From: Cacconaster sp045642485
Lineage (GTDB): Bacteria > Bacteroidota > Bacteroidia > Bacteroidales > UBA932
DNA length: 64,000 nt
Assembly: GCA_045642485.1 (NCBI GenBank)
Contig: JAZUIV010000002.1
Span: forward strand, 1-64,000
Direction: 5' to 3'
Each line of letters opens with the position of its first letter. Position 1 is the stretch's first letter. Below the pieces are notes generated by a model that saw nothing but the letters and a program-made list of their open reading frames with translations, did not search any database and was not told where the DNA came from. The position numbers were made by a program, and so were the translations under genes. This document shows, in pieces, positions 33,589-43,070 of the stretch.

Positions 33589-34533
33589 ATGATAGTTCTA
33601 TTTCTGAAGGATGGCTTTGGCAATCAACTTTTTGAGTATGCTTTCGTGAGGAAACTCTCTTTGTTGTGTAAAGACAGGATTGTCATCAATCGAATATATT
33701 TCAAACGGAAAAAGGACCGTACGTGTCAACTTGAAAAACTCGTTCTGAATGATAATGTAACATTCTCAACCGGCTTTGTCTCTTTTCTTCTTCTCCTGCT
33801 TCTTGAATTCAGGATTTTTCTTTCCCTCGGATTCAGGTTCTATCGTATTCATACCGACAGAGAATTTTTCAATAAATCATTTTGTGGCGCCACTAATATA
33901 TTTTCCCGATGCCAGCGATTTGGGGTTTACTTGAGCACGGATCCATTTGCATTTTTTGATAACATAAGACCATCCTCCAGAAAAATCAAACTTGTGTTCG
34001 GTAACTTTGAAAACGCATCATTCTTCAAAGATTGTTTTAATGAACTGAGGGATGAACTCAAACTGAAAACGCCTGTTGATATATCAACCCACCTGGATAC
34101 ATCGGCTTGTAATGTTGCCGTACATATAAGAAGAGGCGATTATATGTCTCCTCAATGGAAAAGTTTGAATGTATGCACCAAGTCTTATTATGTCCAGGCT
34201 ATGAGGACAATCCGTAAAATGTTCCCCGATGCCGTATTCAATATCTTCTCCAACACCTCTGAAGATTTGGAATGGATAAAAGAAAACTATCAGCTGGAGG
34301 ATGAAGGGTGCGTAAAATATATGAACACCGGATTGGATGATGTCAGTGATTTTTTCATAATGTCCGCTTGCCGTCATTTCATTATCGCAAACAGTACTTA
34401 CAGTTGGTGGGCAGCTTATTTATCACGCAGTAAGGGCAAAGTTGTCATTGCTCCGGATATCTGGTCGATAGGCAGCCCTCAGAGCGAAGGCCTTTACCTG
34501 CCTGAATTTATAAGACTGAAAATACAGAACTGA
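33589..34533 (+). CDS. GT11 alpha-1,2-fucosyltransferase-like protein
   Basis: A 314-aa inverting fucosyltransferase-like protein. It has the GT11 N-terminal motif DGFGNQLFEYAF (8-19), the donor-binding motif HIRRGDY (179-185) and the late motif IANSTYSWWAAYL. It would add fucose from GDP-fucose in alpha-1,2 linkage, typically to a galactose. No GDP-fucose synthesis genes are in the window. It converges with the GT10 gene across a 7-bp gap. Confidence 0.9.
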   Translation: MIVLFLKDGFGNQLFEYAFVRKLSLLCKDRIVINRIYFKRKKDRTCQLEKLVLNDNVTFSTGFVSFLLLLLLEFRIFLSLGFRFYRIHTDREFFNKSFCGATNIFSRCQRFGVYLSTDPFAFFDNIRPSSRKIKLVFGNFENASFFKDCFNELRDELKLKTPVDISTHLDTSACNVAVHIRRGDYMSPQWKSLNVCTKSYYVQAMRTIRKMFPDAVFNIFSNTSEDLEWIKENYQLEDEGCVKYMNTGLDDVSDFFIMSACRHFIIANSTYSWWAAYLSRSKGKVVIAPDIWSIGSPQSEGLYLPEFIRLKIQN

Positions 34534-34540
34534 CCAGCGA

Positions 34541-35557
34541 TTATCTCTTAATCATCCTGTCAATCTTCCAGAAGAGCCAGTTTCTTCGCCTCCACTTCCA
34601 GAGAGTATTCTTATAGACGGTTTCTGCAATCCCTCTTGGTGACATTCTATATGAGTGTTCACGAATCAGGGCAAGATTGATATATCGCCGCCCCCAGTAG
34701 AAACGATTGAATCGGGTGGCTTCAGATGGATTCTGATCAAATATATGATAGAGGTAACAACGGAGCCTCTCTATCATTTCGTCCCGTGAAGAGGTTTCAG
34801 GTAGGAATATCGGCGCATTTAAGACTTCCAGGCAGGCGGCATCGTCATTGTCAAGCTCCCTTACTCGCTCAACAACTTTCTCCCAGGATTCGAAAGAGTG
34901 ACAATTGATGAATGAATTCTCGTTGAAAGTCTGCCCGATTAAAGGATCCCCCCAATAAATCGGGACTGTCCTTGCCGCAAAAGCTTCAAGTATTTTTTCA
35001 GTGGAATAACCAGGTTGTGAGCAGTTCTCAAATGCAATGGCGAACTTGTGTTTTTTCTGGAACTCAAGTTTGTCAGAAACAGGTCCTCCAACGTTGTTCC
35101 GATATCTTCCGCCCGATGATACCTGTTTATATTCAGACAGTTTATCAAAAATGACATCGCGTTCGGGAGATGCGTTGTTGTTGGATACAACAAAACTGCA
35201 AAAATCAGTCTTTGAAGATAAATCAACGAGTTTTTTCCTGTTTGAGATTTCCTTATACGAATTTTCATATAGGAGATAGATAGGAAACCTGAAATAGCGG
35301 TCGCCAAATACAATGTGGTCGAAACCTATGGCATAATCGCATAAGTTGAAATCCGGCGATTGATTCTCTCCCGTATAGTATATTTTTACGCAATCATATT
35401 TCAAATGTTCCTGCCCGAAGACCGAAAAGAAGATATAATCCGGCTTATCTGACAGAACCACATCAAATTTATCATTCAGAATCTTATAGAACAGGGACTC
35501 CTCCGGAATAAAATTATCCCAGAAGTCAACGAATCTTATTCTAATCTGCTTCCTCAT
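34541..35557 (-). CDS. GT10 alpha-1,3/4-fucosyltransferase-like protein
   Basis: A 338-aa protein starting at ATG 35557. The GT10 donor-binding signature FENCSQPGYSTEKILEAF (about 176-193) and the following YWGDP are intact. The C-terminus is basic (WKWRRRNWLFWKIDRMIKR), as in the membrane-associated Helicobacter enzymes. It would add alpha-1,3- or 1,4-fucose to GlcNAc or glucose. The start follows the upstream GT2 stop by 1 bp (TAGTATG). With the GT11 next door it could build Lewis-type fucosylated epitopes. Confidence 0.9.
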   Translation of the reverse strand: MRKQIRIRFVDFWDNFIPEESLFYKILNDKFDVVLSDKPDYIFFSVFGQEHLKYDCVKIYYTGENQSPDFNLCDYAIGFDHIVFGDRYFRFPIYLLYENSYKEISNRKKLVDLSSKTDFCSFVVSNNNASPERDVIFDKLSEYKQVSSGGRYRNNVGGPVSDKLEFQKKHKFAIAFENCSQPGYSTEKILEAFAARTVPIYWGDPLIGQTFNENSFINCHSFESWEKVVERVRELDNDDAACLEVLNAPIFLPETSSRDEMIERLRCYLYHIFDQNPSEATRFNRFYWGRRYINLALIREHSYRMSPRGIAETVYKNTLWKWRRRNWLFWKIDRMIKR

Positions 35558-35558
35558 A

Positions 35559-36338
35559 CTATCCAAAAATCAAATCCTTCACCGCCATTCCATAGCCTTT
35601 CTTCAACAGGAGCAGATTCAATGCGCATCTGTACTGAGAATAGCAGTCATTTAGTTTTGCAAAGCGAATTATTGATTTTATTGAGTTCAGGCGGGCAAAG
35701 GCGCGCCTGCGATTTTTCCTCCTGCTGACAGATTCATCGTGCAGGACATAGTGATACAAAGGTTTGTGTATCTGTGCCATTCTGTCGGAAGAAAGGACAC
35801 AACAGGCCAAAAAACAGGTATCCTCAGCACTCGAGTTTTTAGGGAAACGCAGCCCCTTGGCATCAAGCATTGCTTTCTTATAGACAAAAGTCGTGAAATA
35901 CGAGACAAAATGCTTCAAAAAATGCGATTTGTCATATACATCGGCATTCCGTTTCACCTCTTCACCTATTCTTATGTCACAGCAGGCCAAATCCGCACCG
36001 GCAGCAATTGCCTCATTATACAGTTCCTCGCAATATGTCGGCTCCACATAATCATCACTATCCACGAACGCCACATACTCCCCTTTCGCCAATTCAATAC
36101 CCACATTTCTTGCAGCACCCGGGCCGCTGTTCTTCGGAGTCTCAGCACAAACAAACGATTTCCTGCCGGAATATCCTGAAATAAACGAGCGCACTTTGTC
36201 CATACTGTCATCCGTCCCGTGATCATCGACCAGAATGACCTCCATCTCATCCATAGTTTGGGAGGAGAGAGAGCCCAGGCATCGGGCAATGAACCCGCTC
36301 GAATTAAAAACCGGAACTATTATGGATATCCTGCACAT
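35559..36338 (-). CDS. GT2-family glycosyltransferase
   Basis: A 259-aa GT-A enzyme with ISIIVPVFNSSGFIARCLGS, VILVDDHGTDDS, the acceptor loop NSGPGAARNVG and the metal-binding VDSDD (94-98). It belongs to the minus-strand chain YfhO, acyltransferase, GT2, GT10, with 1-bp gaps on both sides. The sugar is unknown. Confidence 0.9.
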   Translation of the reverse strand: MCRISIIVPVFNSSGFIARCLGSLSSQTMDEMEVILVDDHGTDDSMDKVRSFISGYSGRKSFVCAETPKNSGPGAARNVGIELAKGEYVAFVDSDDYVEPTYCEELYNEAIAAGADLACCDIRIGEEVKRNADVYDKSHFLKHFVSYFTTFVYKKAMLDAKGLRFPKNSSAEDTCFLACCVLSSDRMAQIHKPLYHYVLHDESVSRRKNRRRAFARLNSIKSIIRFAKLNDCYSQYRCALNLLLLKKGYGMAVKDLIFG

Positions 36339-36339
36339 A

Positions 36340-37293
36340 TTATGTTATCCCGACAACTTTATTCGGAACAAATTTACATTTTTCCATAAACATACAGAAA
36401 AAGTATTCCATAATCGTCACTATCGCTGTCATCAGGACCGGCATCAGGCTATTCGAAGAGAAAATACCCGGGAGAAGAGTGAACAGCATACGGATAAATA
36501 TAAAATGTGTCAGATATGTCGTATAACTGTACCTGCTGAATCTTTGGATGACGGAATTTGCGTGATTTACACTGGACAAGCCTATGAACAGACAAACGAG
36601 GCCCGCCAATTGCAGAATGTAACCGAAAGATGCGGAAGAGATGAACGGGCATACGGCAAACAGTGAAATGAAGCCTCCTAATCCCCAGATTAAAGAAGCA
36701 TCTGTTCGCTTTACCAAATTGTCAATGAAAAAGCCCAGAAGATACAGGCCGGTATAGAAGACTGCTATACCGACCGGGCCCTTGACCGTAAGGAAAACCT
36801 CAACGGCAAGCCAAATCACAAGAACTATGGCAAGAAGTTTCCGGTTGCGGCCGAACACCACCGCAAACAGCGGAGTCATCACATACAGCAGCAATATCAG
36901 ATAAATATACCAATATGCCACATTGATTCTGTGGAGCAATAAGGCCGGGATATAGTTGACAGCGGCATCCCGGGCAGAATGGATATTGTCATACTTACCC
37001 ATAACGGATGAGATGACATAGACTATTGTGGCCCAGAAGACAAAAGGGACAAGTATCCTGACAAACCTCTTTTTGTAAAATTCAGAGACACTGTACTTTC
37101 CCTTCACCTGCAAAGCACCCGACAGCATCGTGAACAATCCAAGTCCGAAAAATGTTGTCTTTGAATAAAAAAGACCGTTCAAGAAACTGTCTGGATTATC
37201 AAAACCCAGGATTGAAGTACTGTGAGTAACGATTATCAAGACAGTGGCCACTGACCTGACAATATCAAACCCAGGATTCCTGCTGTATGTCAT
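36340..37293 (-). CDS. Acyltransferase family 3 membrane protein (polysaccharide O-acylation)
   Basis: A 317-aa integral membrane protein with about ten hydrophobic segments and the Acyl_transf_3 N-terminus FDIVRSVATVLIIVTHSTS, carrying the conserved His, and an RFVRILVPFVFW segment. It would add an acetyl or similar group to a surface glycan. The start at ATG 37293 overlaps the YfhO stop (ATGA), so translation is coupled; a longer version would run into the YfhO frame. Confidence 0.87.
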   Translation of the reverse strand: MTYSRNPGFDIVRSVATVLIIVTHSTSILGFDNPDSFLNGLFYSKTTFFGLGLFTMLSGALQVKGKYSVSEFYKKRFVRILVPFVFWATIVYVISSVMGKYDNIHSARDAAVNYIPALLLHRINVAYWYIYLILLLYVMTPLFAVVFGRNRKLLAIVLVIWLAVEVFLTVKGPVGIAVFYTGLYLLGFFIDNLVKRTDASLIWGLGGFISLFAVCPFISSASFGYILQLAGLVCLFIGLSSVNHANSVIQRFSRYSYTTYLTHFIFIRMLFTLLPGIFSSNSLMPVLMTAIVTIMEYFFCMFMEKCKFVPNKVVGIT

Positions 37294-39743
37294 CTCTGCC
37301 TTCTGCAAGTTTTTATATGCTTGAAGATGCAGGTACCTATTATCACTGCACAGGCGAGATACATAATGATTATGCAAATCATCGCAATCGTATCGCCTTT
37401 GCGAACGCTGTCGGGGTCGAAGATGAAATGAATATTATGCTGCCCGGCAGGAACATTGAGGGCACGGAGTAAATAATTGACCCGGTAGTGGTCGACAGGC
37501 TGTCCGTCAATTGTCGCCTTCCATCCATAAGGATAGTATATTTCAGAGAATACTATCGTTCCGGGCTGAGAAGTGGAGTATGAATAATCCAATTCCTTCG
37601 GAGTGTATTTTTTCAGGACAACACTTGCATCCTCCGGAAGAGCAGGCTCAGGATTCTGCACATACGAAGCGAATTCCCTGTCAAGAACAGCCTCGTGAGT
37701 AAGGTCTATCGTATTGAGCGCCTCGGACTCCTCGTTGGCATTCTCCACAACGTGCAGTTTATCAACAAACCAGGCGTTTCCAAGTGCAAACGGATTGATC
37801 TGAGGAACGGCCTGACCGTCCTCTCCGGGCACTATGATATACTTGGCATTCAACATCCCGATGACAGGCCAGTGCATCTTGCTCAAGTGCTGGTCAATCA
37901 GGTCCTGATATCTGCGGAGTTTGGCGGCGTGGTAGCCTCCAAGCGACTTAAGATAATACGAAGTGCGGGCATCGCTCCAAGTGTTTGTCGTCAGATTGAG
38001 CACTCTGAAATGGGAAGAATCCTTGAGAAGCTGCTCTTCGTATGGCTGCAGGGCAAAAGCATTTTTGTTCTGCTTGACGGTGACGAAATTGTCATCGTTG
38101 AAATAGCGTTTGTCAACTGGCCACATATCGGCAATTACGAGAACTCCAAGGACGGCAATCATCCAACCGGTCCTGAGTTTGCCCTTTGCATAAAGCCAAA
38201 GCAGGCCGAAGGCCGCCGCAATGAACAGGAACGAGCGGAAACTGTCCGAACGGAGCAAGGCTGCCCTCTCATCCACAATCGCGGCATAAAGCCAATCCGG
38301 AACAGAAGAAGACCAGTTTGCATCATATTGGGATGTAAAACTGAAGAGCGAACCTCCGAACAGGGCGAACAACAGACAGATGCCGGCGGTCACCCCTCCT
38401 GAAATATACAAACTCCCGAAAAGTTTCTTCTTCTCAACTGTCCCGTCCATAATCTGCTTGATGGCCAGGAACCCCAGCAAAGGCATGGCGATTTCAGCAA
38501 CTATCAGGATTGACGAAACGGCCCTGAACTTGTTGTATAGCGGGAAGTATTTGAAAAAGAATTCCGTAAGCCAAAGGCAGTTATGCCCCCAGGCAAGAGC
38601 TGTCGAGAACAACGTTGCAGCCAGAAGCGCCCATTTGTACGGTCCTTCCACAATAAGAAGACCCAGGAGAAACAGGAAGCATACTACAGCGCCCATATAG
38701 ACATTACCGGCCGTGAAGGGCTGGTCGCCCCAATACATAGGAACACCCTGGCAGAAATTGGCGGCATCCTTCGGAGCAACGCCCTTTTTGACAAGTGTCT
38801 TGTACAAATCGGAGTCATTGCCGACTGCGACACTGTTTGCACCTCCCATAAAGCCGGGAATCAGAAAACTCATCGTCTCATCGATGCCGTAACTCCACTG
38901 GGTAGCATATTCTATGTCCAGACCTTTGGGTTTTGCGGCATCCGCCGGTTCACCTTCCGTCACAATGTCAGAATGACCGCCTCGCATCGTCTGCTCAGCA
39001 TATTCACTGTTGACAAAGATATTGGACGTACCTGTTCCAAGACCGACACCGAGAGATACGGCAAAAATGGCGGTTGCGACAACCAAATCCCGAAGTCTCT
39101 TCTCCTTTATATGAATCCACAGTTCAGCGAACCACAGAAGCCCAATCATCATAAAGAGATAGTAGGCCATCTGCGGATGGGCGCTGAACCCGATTGCGGC
39201 GAAAATCATTACGAAAATGGCCCCAAGCCCATATTTCTTCCTGAATATCAGATAGAATCCCGCCATTACCACCGAAATGAGAGCAATGGTGGATGTCTTG
39301 CCGTTATGCCCTGCCGCAATGATTACTATAAAATAGGACGAAAGAGCGATGGCTATTGCTCCTACAATACTCAGCCACTTGTCGATACCGAATGAGCGCA
39401 GCAGGATAAAGAAGCAGAAAAAATAGATGACGAACACCCAGGCCGTATTCCAATGACCTCTATGAAGAAGTTTGTTCAACGGAGCGAGCAGGGTGGAAGA
39501 CTTGTACGATCCTCCGCCAACCTGATAGCCCGGCATACCGCTGAACATATTGCCAATCCACCAGGTATGGTCTCCCGTTTCCTGAGTATATCTTTCCGCC
39601 TCCTGAACTGCCGCCGTGGCCGTTATGCCATCCCCGGCATTGACAACTTTGCCGCTCAATTGCGGCTTGCAGTAAGCATATGCCAGCGCGAAAAAGATTA
39701 CCGCCGCCACTATGTACGCCCCATATTTTTCAAAAAACTTCAT
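37290..39743 (-). CDS. YfhO-family membrane protein
   Basis: An 817-aa protein with a dozen or more membrane segments, a large extracytoplasmic C-terminal beta domain (about 590-780) and a final membrane helix. This layout matches YfhO/GT-C-like proteins, implicated in glycosylation of lipoteichoic acid in Gram-positives; in Bacteroidetes the role is uncertain but it is common in envelope loci. It heads the minus-strand chain that includes the acyltransferase, GT2 and GT10 genes. Confidence 0.87.
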   Translation of the reverse strand: MKFFEKYGAYIVAAVIFFALAYAYCKPQLSGKVVNAGDGITATAAVQEAERYTQETGDHTWWIGNMFSGMPGYQVGGGSYKSSTLLAPLNKLLHRGHWNTAWVFVIYFFCFFILLRSFGIDKWLSIVGAIAIALSSYFIVIIAAGHNGKTSTIALISVVMAGFYLIFRKKYGLGAIFVMIFAAIGFSAHPQMAYYLFMMIGLLWFAELWIHIKEKRLRDLVVATAIFAVSLGVGLGTGTSNIFVNSEYAEQTMRGGHSDIVTEGEPADAAKPKGLDIEYATQWSYGIDETMSFLIPGFMGGANSVAVGNDSDLYKTLVKKGVAPKDAANFCQGVPMYWGDQPFTAGNVYMGAVVCFLFLLGLLIVEGPYKWALLAATLFSTALAWGHNCLWLTEFFFKYFPLYNKFRAVSSILIVAEIAMPLLGFLAIKQIMDGTVEKKKLFGSLYISGGVTAGICLLFALFGGSLFSFTSQYDANWSSSVPDWLYAAIVDERAALLRSDSFRSFLFIAAAFGLLWLYAKGKLRTGWMIAVLGVLVIADMWPVDKRYFNDDNFVTVKQNKNAFALQPYEEQLLKDSSHFRVLNLTTNTWSDARTSYYLKSLGGYHAAKLRRYQDLIDQHLSKMHWPVIGMLNAKYIIVPGEDGQAVPQINPFALGNAWFVDKLHVVENANEESEALNTIDLTHEAVLDREFASYVQNPEPALPEDASVVLKKYTPKELDYSYSTSQPGTIVFSEIYYPYGWKATIDGQPVDHYRVNYLLRALNVPAGQHNIHFIFDPDSVRKGDTIAMICIIIMYLACAVIIGTCIFKHIKTCRRQR

Positions 39744-39770
39744 AGTTCAAATGTTGATGATTCAATTAAT

Positions 39771-41981
39771 CTAGTTCCCCAGTTCAGAGAGGAACTTGAT
39801 GCGGACGAGACGGACCTCCTCCTCTTCGTAGTCGCGGCCGAGTTCCTTCATCGCGTCGGTGACGGAGTCAGACTGGGCCTCCTCCTTGAAATAGGTGAAG
39901 ATATCGTCTATTTTGTCTTCATCGATAGTCTGCTTGATATAGTAGTCGATATTGAGCCTCATCCCGGAATTGACGATGCTCTCGATGTCCTCTATCAGTT
40001 CACTCAGTTCCATATCACGGGCACGGGCAATGTCCTCAAAGGGCATCTTCCTGTCAATGCTTTGGATAATAAACAGTTTGTTGCTGCTCTTGCTGGCCAT
40101 GGTCCTCATCACGAAATCATCCGGACGGGAGATATCGTTCTCCTCCACATATCTGGCGATAACTTCCACAAACGGCTGACCGAACTTGCGGGCCTTGCCA
40201 TCTCCTACTCCTTGACATTTCTTGAGTTCTTCAATCGTTATGGGATAGAAAATGGCCATATCCTCGATGCTCGGATCGGAAAAGACTACCCAGGTCGGAA
40301 CTTTCTGTTTTGCGGCAACATCGCGGCGGAGATTCTTCAGTATCGCTACAAGGGTGGGATCTCCAGCCCCGTCCACGCCCGAAGCAGGGTGTTTGGTGGC
40401 CACCCCGTTGTCGTCGTCATCATCCTCACCTTCCTCGAATTCTCTGTCCTCAGTAAGCATCACGTCATAGGGATTTTCATAATACTCCTTTCCGGAGCGG
40501 GTGACAGAAATCAGCCCGTAGCGTTCTATGTCCTTGTCAAGGAAATGAAGAATCAGCGCCTGCCGGATTACCGCATTCCAGAATCGGAGCCCCTTGTCTT
40601 TGCCGAAGCCGAACAATTCGTGGTGGTGATGGTGATAGGATTTGATAATGGAATTGCTGACACCGCATAGGATGCTGCCCAGATATTCCGCCTTGAACGA
40701 CTCCTTGAGAGACAGGACCAACTCTATCACGGTGCAGAGGTATTCCTTTCCGTTGAACTTCTTCTTCGGGTAGAGGCAGTTGTCGCACTGACCGCAGTTG
40801 CATTCAGTATAGTCCTCGCCGAAATAGTTCAGGAGCACTCTTCTGCGGCATTGGTTGGACTCGGCGTATGAAACCGTCTCCATCAGCAACTGGCGGCCTA
40901 TTTCCTGCTCGGAAACCGGCTTGCCCTGCATGAACTTCTCAAGTTTCTGTATATCCTTGTAGCGGTAGAAGGCGATGCATTTCCCCTCCTGACCGTCGCG
41001 GCCGGCACGACCGGTCTCCTGATAATACCCTTCCAGACTCTTGGGAATATTGTAATGTATCACAAACCTTACATCCGGCTTGTCGATTCCCATACCGAAA
41101 GCTATCGTGGCCACTATCACGTCCACATCCTCCATTAGAAATGCATCCTGATTGCGGCCACGGGTGGCGGCATCCATTCCCGCATGGTAAGGAAGCGCCT
41201 TTATTCCATTGATATTCAGCAATTCCGCAATCTCCTCAACTTTCTTTCTGCTCAGGCAATAGATGATTCCGCTCTTGCCGGGATTCTCCTTGATGAACTT
41301 GATGATGTCCTTCTTCGGGTTGGTCTTGCTGCGAATCTCATAGTAGAGGTTGGGACGGTTGAACGACGACTTGAACACTTTGGCGTCGGTCATTCCGAGG
41401 TTGCGCTGAATGTCGGACTGAACCTTGGGTGTGGCCGTTGCCGTGAGCGCTATTATCGGAGCCTTGCCGATTTCTGCGATAATGGAGCGGATGCGTCTGT
41501 ACTCAGGCCGGAAATCGTGCCCCCATTCGGAGATACAGTGAGCTTCGTCTATGGCGTAGAATGAAATTTCAATCTGCTTCAGCAACTGGATATTCTCCTC
41601 TTTGGTCAAGGATTCCGGAGCGACATACAGCAACTTCGTCACGCCGCTGAGAAGGTCTTTCTTCACCTCAGCGGCCTGTGCCCGGCTCAGGGAGGAATTG
41701 AGGAAATGGGCGATCCCTTCCTGATTGTGGGCAAAACCCATAATTGCATCCACCTGATTCTTCATAAGGGCAATCAGAGGGGATATCACAATAGCCGTTC
41801 CTTCCATACACAGGGCCGGCAACTGATAGCACAGGGATTTGCCGCCTCCGGTGGGCATCAGCACAAAGACGTCATTCCCTTCGACAAGGGACTTGATGAC
41901 GGCCTCCTGATTACCCTTAAAGGAGTCAAAACCAAAGAATTTCTTCAGTTTGTCGTGCAATATGTCATATGTTATTTCCAT
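39771..41981 (-). CDS. recQ: ATP-dependent DNA helicase RecQ
   Basis: A 736-aa 3'-5' helicase starting at ATG 41981. Helicase motifs: Walker A PTGGGKSLCYQLP, DEAHCISEWGHDFRPEY, and QETGRAGRDGQEG (motif VI). A zinc-binding domain has CRRRVLLNYFGE...CNCGQCDNC, followed by a winged-helix RQC domain and a C-terminal HRDC domain (about 580-660). An acidic DDDDD linker precedes the HRDC. RecQ acts in recombination and restart of stalled forks. It starts downstream of a strong terminator, so it has its own transcript; 27 bp separate its end from yfhO's start. Confidence 0.96.
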   Translation of the reverse strand: MEITYDILHDKLKKFFGFDSFKGNQEAVIKSLVEGNDVFVLMPTGGGKSLCYQLPALCMEGTAIVISPLIALMKNQVDAIMGFAHNQEGIAHFLNSSLSRAQAAEVKKDLLSGVTKLLYVAPESLTKEENIQLLKQIEISFYAIDEAHCISEWGHDFRPEYRRIRSIIAEIGKAPIIALTATATPKVQSDIQRNLGMTDAKVFKSSFNRPNLYYEIRSKTNPKKDIIKFIKENPGKSGIIYCLSRKKVEEIAELLNINGIKALPYHAGMDAATRGRNQDAFLMEDVDVIVATIAFGMGIDKPDVRFVIHYNIPKSLEGYYQETGRAGRDGQEGKCIAFYRYKDIQKLEKFMQGKPVSEQEIGRQLLMETVSYAESNQCRRRVLLNYFGEDYTECNCGQCDNCLYPKKKFNGKEYLCTVIELVLSLKESFKAEYLGSILCGVSNSIIKSYHHHHHELFGFGKDKGLRFWNAVIRQALILHFLDKDIERYGLISVTRSGKEYYENPYDVMLTEDREFEEGEDDDDDNGVATKHPASGVDGAGDPTLVAILKNLRRDVAAKQKVPTWVVFSDPSIEDMAIFYPITIEELKKCQGVGDGKARKFGQPFVEVIARYVEENDISRPDDFVMRTMASKSSNKLFIIQSIDRKMPFEDIARARDMELSELIEDIESIVNSGMRLNIDYYIKQTIDEDKIDDIFTYFKEEAQSDSVTDAMKELGRDYEEEEVRLVRIKFLSELGN

Positions 41982-42038
41982 AAACCCGAGCAAAAAACCA
42001 TTTTCCCGCATATAAAAGTACAAATAAATAACGTCTGA

Positions 42039-42086
42039 CGCAAAAAAAAGAAGGATACCGAAGCTCCGGCATCCTTCTTTTTTGCG
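42039..42086 (-). terminator. Intrinsic terminator of the ROK kinase transcript
   Basis: Arms 42039-42060 and 42067-42086 form a long stem (core AAGGATRCCG against CGGCATCCTT) with A-runs at the base that give T-runs on either strand. It lies 12 bp beyond the ROK stop codon, and a T-tract follows on the minus strand. Confidence 0.85.
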
Positions 42087-42097
42087 TTCAGGACCTG

Positions 42098-43057
42098 TTA
42101 CCAGGCCAGTGCACTGGCACCGAGGATGGCGGCATCGCTCTCCTTGAGACTTGAGAAAATAATCTTCACTTTGTCTCTCCAGAGTTTGAGGACACTCTCG
42201 TTCATAGCCTTTAACATAGGCTCATAGAGGAACTCCTTGGAGCGGGCAAGACCGCCGAAAAGGACGATAGCCTCGGGAGCACTGAAGGCGATGAAGTCCG
42301 CAAATGACCTTCCGAGCAGAGTGCCTGTATATTCAAATACGGAAAGGGCAAGTTTGTCCCCTTCACGGGCGGCTTCATATACATCTTTTGAGGTGATATT
42401 CTCAACCTCGCGCAGAAGAGAAGGCTCGTTGGAATGTTCAAGCCACTCGCGTGCCGTACGGGCAACTCCGATTGCAGAGCAGTATGCCTCAAGGCAACCC
42501 TGACGGCCGCAGCCGCAGGTACGTCCGTTGTGACGTACGACTGTGGTATGACCCAACTCACCTGCAAAACCATCGTGACCGTAAACGACATTGCCGTCGA
42601 TGACGATACCGCTGCCGACACCCGTTCCGAGAGTAATCATAATGAAATTCTTCATACCGCGGGCGGCGCCGTATGTCATCTCACCCATAGCCGCCGCATT
42701 GGCATCATTGGTAAGGGTCACGGGAATGCCGTCGAGATTGCGGCTGAGAATCTCAGCAAACTTCACGGAATTCTTCGAAGCCCAGGCCAAGTTGGGTGCG
42801 TATGCAACTTCGCCCGTGTAATAGTTTCCGTTGGGAGCGCCTACGCCCACACCACGGATTTCACCTTCCTTGCCGGAAGCCTTGATGCAGCCCTTGACGG
42901 CCTCTGCCAGAGCGGCAAGAAAAGCCTCAGCGTCGTCACCGTAAATATCTGAGCGGATAACTGTCTGATAAAGGACATCTCCACGTGTGTCAACCACACC
43001 GATTTTGGAGGTCTGGCCTCCCACGTCGATACCGACTACATATTGTTTGTCCACCAT
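42098..43057 (-). CDS. ROK-family sugar kinase (glucokinase-like)
   Basis: A 319-aa ASKHA kinase starting at ATG 43057. It has the phosphate-1 loop VGIDVGGQTSKIG, catalytic Asp in LTNDANAAAMGE, the ROK signature GELGHTTV and the zinc site CGCGRQGCLEAYC. It phosphorylates a hexose such as glucose or an N-acylhexosamine with ATP. The MFS sugar transporter gene ends 13 bp upstream, so uptake and phosphorylation are coupled. Confidence 0.92.
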   Translation of the reverse strand: MVDKQYVVGIDVGGQTSKIGVVDTRGDVLYQTVIRSDIYGDDAEAFLAALAEAVKGCIKASGKEGEIRGVGVGAPNGNYYTGEVAYAPNLAWASKNSVKFAEILSRNLDGIPVTLTNDANAAAMGEMTYGAARGMKNFIMITLGTGVGSGIVIDGNVVYGHDGFAGELGHTTVVRHNGRTCGCGRQGCLEAYCSAIGVARTAREWLEHSNEPSLLREVENITSKDVYEAAREGDKLALSVFEYTGTLLGRSFADFIAFSAPEAIVLFGGLARSKEFLYEPMLKAMNESVLKLWRDKVKIIFSSLKESDAAILGASALAW

Positions 43058-43070
43058 AGTGATATATGAA

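Noticed and set aside
39453..40670. A 405-codon plus-strand open frame opposite recQ and the start of yfhO.
   Set aside because: It spans the junction of two real minus-strand genes, which a genuine gene would be unlikely to do, and its translation shows no motif.
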